Positions 7,277 to 9,238 of a DNA stretch of 9,238 nt are shown here, in pieces (position 1 is the stretch's first letter; each line of letters starts with the position of its first letter). Under the pieces are notes generated by a model. The model saw only the letters and a list, made by a program, of their open reading frames with translations. It was not told the origin of the DNA and searched no databases. The stretch is taken from contig CALGHW010000059.1 of the NCBI GenBank assembly GCA_937916075.1, positions 1 through 9,238 of the forward strand, given 5' to 3'. Both the position numbers and the translations under genes were made by a program. The stretch is from an uncultured Prevotella sp. (GTDB lineage: Bacteria; Bacteroidota; Bacteroidia; Bacteroidales; Bacteroidaceae).

Positions 7277-7306
7277 CAAAGATAGTGCAAGCGAGTGCAA
7301 TGAAAG
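7277..7306 (-). promoter_or_regulatory. Proximal candidate promoter of the 160-residue gene
   Basis: TATCTTTG (7284-7277, minus strand) matches TAnnTTTG exactly and sits in the context GCACTATCTTTGCAGCG, a wording I associate with Bacteroidales promoters. The -33 element is imperfect: CTTTC at 7306-7302 lies 17 nt upstream. The leader to the ATG at 7201 would be about 70 nt. Confidence 0.5.
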
Positions 7307-7342
7307 CGTGTTTTCAGATTGCCGAATGCCTTCTATCTCCTG

Positions 7343-7378
7343 CAAAGATACAAAGAATTTGCGTATGCCCCCCCCAAA
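7343..7378 (-). promoter_or_regulatory. Distal candidate promoter with a G8 run in the spacer
   Basis: A second exact -7 match, TATCTTTG (7350-7343, minus strand), shares the 10-mer TGCAAAGATA (plus strand) with the proximal one. A TTTG lies at 7378-7375, giving a spacer of 24 nt, longer than the usual 19-21. The spacer contains the homopolymer at 7368-7375 (G8 on the minus strand). Length changes in this run would alter the spacing, so slippage-controlled expression is conceivable but unproven. Confidence 0.35.
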
Positions 7379-7505
7379 AAAGCAATTTTCATAAATCCAT
7401 GTCGAATATTTACTTGCTGATGGGGAGAAATGTATTGGTAAATGCTTCCATACTGCGAAAATACGTGAGAATATATTTCTCTCTTGGCTTTACGAACTGT
7501 ACAAA

Positions 7506-7538
7506 TATCCGCAATACCAGACGAAGGTATTGCGGATA
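7506..7538. terminator. 13-bp perfect inverted repeat downstream of the cupin gene
   Basis: Arms 7506-7518 and 7526-7538 (TATCCGCAATACC and its complement) are perfectly complementary around a 7-nt loop. It lies about 68 nt past the cupin stop. On the minus strand the stem is followed by TTTGTACAG and on the plus strand by CTACATTTTC, so the U tract is weak in both directions. The most likely role is a factor-assisted terminator or 3'-end stabiliser for the cupin mRNA; an operator is the alternative. Confidence 0.45.
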
Positions 7539-7584
7539 CTACATTTTCTATGATGAATGTTTACTTCTGTCTTGGTTCGAGTGG

Positions 7585-7600
7585 TGACAGGTAACTGTCA
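7585..7600. other. Short hairpin just past the cupin stop
   Basis: TGACAG and CTGTCA form a perfect 6-bp stem around the 4-nt loop GTAA, ending 6 nt from the cupin stop codon. No T tract follows on the minus strand. It may cooperate with the larger inverted repeat at 7506-7538. Confidence 0.3.
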
Positions 7601-7605
7601 GCAAC

Positions 7606-8058
7606 TTATTTCCATACGACCTTCTCATTCAGAATCACACCATCGGTGGCATCGTCTGAAGTGAAAGTGTTGCCACGATACTGCACGCAGAGCATTACCA
7701 AAGGCTCTGAACCTGTATTGCGCACTGAGCGCTTGCCGGCAGGAGCCACTCTCACCACACTACCCTCGCCTATGGGAAACGCCTGACCGTCTACCTGAAA
7801 CTCACCCTTGCCATGAAGGAAGAAGTAGAGTTCCTCATGGTTCTTATGCGTATGCAGAAAACCTGTCTCTGTACCAGGGGCAAACGACTGGAAGGAGAAC
7901 TCTCCACCTGTAGCACCCACAGCCTGACCTCCAAAAACCTTGCCCGGAATCTTTACCTCAGGGCCCAACTCCAACACATAATCACTGAGCTGGTCAAAAT
8001 GACCGAAATCTACTGCTGTGGCATGTTCTGCCTTGATAATTGTCTTTAACTCTTTCAT
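7606..8058 (-). CDS. Small cupin-domain protein
   Basis: The 150-residue product is a single-domain cupin. Cupin motif 1 is clear: G66, H69-x-H71, E76 and G83 (HTHKNHEELYFFLHGKG), giving three of the four usual metal ligands. Motif 2 is partly present (G99, then PAGKRSVRN at 106-114), but the fourth ligand His is missing; Arg110/Ser111 occupy that area. The protein probably binds a metal or small ligand in the cytoplasm; no signal peptide is seen. Such small cupins have very varied roles (isomerase, dioxygenase, sugar- or quinone-related), and none can be assigned here. ATG 8058 fits the open frame and a promoter about 100 nt upstream. The gene is monocistronic, with hairpins after the stop. 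Codon composition is less GC-rich than in gdhA. Confidence 0.88.
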   Translation of the reverse strand: MKELKTIIKAEHATAVDFGHFDQLSDYVLELGPEVKIPGKVFGGQAVGATGGEFSFQSFAPGTETGFLHTHKNHEELYFFLHGKGEFQVDGQAFPIGEGSVVRVAPAGKRSVRNTGSEPLVMLCVQYRGNTFTSDDATDGVILNEKVVWK

Positions 8059-8124
8059 CGTTCTTGTATCTTAAATGTTGATATTTGGTACGTATTCTTG
8101 CTTTTCCATTCACTTGACATTCAC

Positions 8125-8150
8125 GTCCATCGGTTGCTGAACCGATGGAC
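8125..8150. promoter_or_regulatory. Perfect 11-bp inverted repeat at the predicted cupin transcript start
   Basis: Arms 8125-8135 (GTCCATCGGTT) and 8140-8150 are perfectly complementary with a 4-nt loop. The -7 box ends at 8155, so transcription would start at or inside the first arm, and the mRNA would begin with this stem-loop about 65 nt before the ATG at 8058. Possible roles are 5'-end stabilisation or an operator that blocks initiation. No T tract follows it on either strand, so it is not an intrinsic terminator. Confidence 0.6.
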
Positions 8151-8154
8151 AATG

Positions 8155-8186
8155 CAAAATTACAAGTTTTTCAAGTCATGCACAAG
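8155..8186 (-). promoter_or_regulatory. Cupin promoter
   Basis: On the minus strand CTTG (8186-8183) is followed by a 20-nt spacer and TAATTTTG (8162-8155), an exact TAnnTTTG. The -33 box differs from TTTG at one base. The spacing is as in the gdhA promoter. Confidence 0.65.
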
Positions 8187-8205
8187 AAAGCACCAGAACG
8201 TGACT

Positions 8206-8225
8206 TAGTTACTTTCTGGTAACTA
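8206..8225. promoter_or_regulatory. Candidate operator: 7-bp inverted repeat, HxlR-like
   Basis: TAGTTAC and GTAACTA face each other with a 6-nt spacer, just upstream of the cupin -33 box. The AGTTAC-N6-GTAACT form resembles operators I associate with HxlR-family regulators, which is inference. A further GTGAC half-site-like sequence lies at 8200-8204, and a second overlapping inverted repeat pairs ACCAGAA (8192-8198) with TTCTGGT (8214-8220). No regulator gene is in the window. Confidence 0.45.
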
Positions 8226-8310
8226 TCACTGAACACCAACGAATTAAGATTTCAACATTTAGGCATGTTTAACGTAACCATGCTATATATCAGAAGCCCA
8301 AAAATAAAGG

Positions 8311-8354
8311 GGAAAAAATATAAATCCCCGCTTCGAAGTACGAAACGGGGACTT
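8311..8354 (-). terminator. Intrinsic terminator of the rpoA-rplQ operon
   Basis: On the minus strand a 14-bp stem (two of the pairs are G-U) with a 5-nt loop runs from 8354 to 8322, its core being TCCCCG/CGGGGA, and is followed by ATATTTTTT (8321-8313). It begins 25 nt past the rplQ stop. Stem length, GC core and T tract make this a classic Rho-independent terminator. Confidence 0.9.
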
Positions 8355-8378
8355 AAATAAGAGAGTTTATAAGCAATA

Positions 8379-8881
8379 TTATTCAGCCTTAGTCTCTTCA
8401 GCTGCAGGTGCCTCTGTAGCAGGAGCCTCTGTAGCTGTCTCAACTGCAGGTGCAGCCTCGGCCTTTGTAGACTTGCGTGAACGACGAGTAGTCTTCTTCT
8501 TTGTAGTGGTCTTAGCCATATTCTCATCGAAGTCTACCAGCTCAATGAAGCAGATCTGAGCAGCGTCACCCTGACGGGTTCCGAGCTTGATGATACGTGT
8601 ATAACCACCAGGACGGTCGGCTACCTTGGCGGCAACCTCACCGAACAGTTCCTTCAGAGCATACTTGTTCTGGAGATAGCTGAACACCACACGACGTGAG
8701 TTGGTGTATCCTCCTTAGAACGTGTGATCAGGGGCTCTACATACTTCTTCAGGGCCTTAGCCTTTGCAAGAGTCGTAGTGATTCTTTTGTGCATGATCAG
8801 CGAGATTGCCATATTGGCCAACATCGACTTACGATGAGATGCAGTACGACTCAAATGGTTGAATTTCTTATTGTGTCTCAT
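8379..8881 (-). CDS. rplQ: 50S ribosomal protein L17, frameshifted in this sequence
   Basis: L17 sits at the exit region of the large ribosomal subunit. The N-terminal part starts at ATG 8881 (MRHNKKFNHLSRTASHRK) and is typical up to ITRSKEDT; the frame then changes and runs to a stop at 8654. The rest of the protein continues in the next frame as TNSRRVVFSYLQNKYALKELF, ADRPGGYTRI and CFIELVDF, and ends with a Lys/Ala/Glu/Pro-rich tail of about 45 residues (stop at 8379), as is usual in Bacteroidales. Restoring one base near 8700-8708 (for example a second T in GGTG on the plus strand) would yield a normal protein of 167 residues with KEDTTNSRR intact. No slippery heptamer is visible. Since L17 is essential and single-copy, a sequencing or assembly error is likeliest. 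It follows rpoA by 73 nt and is the last gene of the operon. Confidence 0.93.
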
Positions 8882-8954
8882 TTTAATTTTTTCTTTTTTG
8901 AATAAAGAGTCTGTCAAGGTGGTAGGCCCTTCAAGCCCACCACCTCACAGACGA

Positions 8955-9238
8955 TTACTCTTTGTCTAATTTATACTTAGAAATATCGGTTCCAAACGAC
9001 AGATTCAGACTCTCGAGCAAATCATCAAGCTCCGTGAGCGATTTCTTACCGAAGTTACGGAACTTCAAAAGGTCAGTCTTGTTGTACTGAACCAAGTCAC
9101 CCAATGTCTCGACATCGGCTGCCTTCAAGCAGTTAAGGGCACGAACACTGAGGTTCATGTCCACCAGACGAGTCTTCAGCAACTGGCGCATATGCAACAC
9201 TTCCTCATCAAACTCCTGATTGCCGTCAACATCTGTAT
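8955..9238 (-). CDS. rpoA: RNA polymerase subunit alpha, C-terminal part (cut by the window edge)
   Basis: Ninety-four codons of the 3' end are present; the frame runs open to the right edge (TDVDGNQEFDEEVLHMRQLL...). This is the alpha C-terminal domain: the helix-hairpin-helix-like region LSVRALNCLKAADVETLGDLVQYNKTDLLKFRNFGKKSLTELDDLLESLNLSFG is plain and corresponds to the part that contacts UP-element DNA and activators. It ends with DISKYKLDKE, typical of Bacteroidales RpoA. The order rpoA then rplQ is the conserved end of the S13-S11-S4-rpoA-L17 cluster. The GTG at 9200 and ATG at 9191 inside this region are internal codons, not starts. Confidence 0.97.
   Translation of the reverse strand, partial: TDVDGNQEFDEEVLHMRQLLKTRLVDMNLSVRALNCLKAADVETLGDLVQYNKTDLLKFRNFGKKSLTELDDLLESLNLSFGTDISKYKLDKE

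Larger units (their letters stand above)
7202..7605. other. 404-nt intergenic region
   Basis: This gap holds two promoter-like boxes reading leftward (7277-7284, 7343-7350), an 8-bp C run followed by 6 A (7368-7381), an AT-rich stretch without visible features (about 7382-7500), a 13-bp perfect inverted repeat (7506-7538) and a 6-bp hairpin (7585-7600). A plus-strand open frame crosses most of it but has AT-rich, low-quality composition and I do not consider it a gene. Confidence 0.5.

Noticed and set aside
7180..7587. Plus-strand open frame of 135 codons across the gap left of the cupin gene
   Set aside because: It overlaps promoter-like boxes, the C8 run and the 13-bp inverted repeat, has AT-rich composition unlike neighbouring genes, and shows no motif or domain.
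8690..8720. Programmed ribosomal frameshift in rplQ
   Set aside because: No slippery heptamer, stimulatory hairpin or internal Shine-Dalgarno is visible at the junction, and L17 is not known to use recoding.

Overview
The window looks like a chromosomal segment from a Bacteroidales bacterium, most likely Prevotella or a close relative. This rests on protein recognition (an L17 with a Lys/Ala/Glu-rich tail following rpoA, a CarboxypepD-like/plug/beta-barrel outer membrane protein, a short SPOR-less RlpA), on several promoters of the Bacteroidetes type (-7 TAnnTTTG, sometimes with a -33 TTTG-like box about 20 nt upstream), and on the lack of Shine-Dalgarno sequences. Coding regions are GC-rich in most genes and lower in rplQ/rpoA, while the gaps are AT-rich. 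The genus is an inference.

Layout, left to right. A plus-strand lipoprotein with a glycine-zipper segment and a beta-sandwich-like C-terminal domain (182-1060) converges on a minus-strand pair, gdhA followed by rlpA (3051 to 1194). Between the convergent genes lies a 78-nt imperfect palindrome flanked by CAT triplets. gdhA has a textbook Bacteroidetes promoter. A 514-nt gap (3143-3656) holds GC-richer sequence without a convincing gene and a cluster of two direct and one inverted copy of a 22-nt repeat. Next come a 978-residue outer membrane beta-barrel protein (6593 to 3657) and, upstream of it on the same strand, an unrecognised 160-residue protein (7201 to 6719) with two candidate promoters. 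A 404-nt gap with a 13-bp perfect inverted repeat separates these from a small cupin gene (8058 to 7606), whose control region contains a promoter, a perfect hairpin at the predicted transcript start and an HxlR-like inverted repeat. At the right edge is the end of the ribosomal protein/RNA polymerase alpha operon, read leftward: rpoA (partial), rplQ and a strong intrinsic terminator.

The window is mostly housekeeping: ammonium assimilation or glutamate metabolism (gdhA), peptidoglycan turnover (rlpA), envelope proteins, transcription and translation. I see no phage, defence island, CRISPR array or biosynthetic cluster. The items most worth a second look are the one-base frameshift in rplQ (an essential gene, so probably a sequence error), the two palindromic repeat elements near 1067 and 3473, the cupin control region, and an 8-bp C run between possible promoter elements near 7368.
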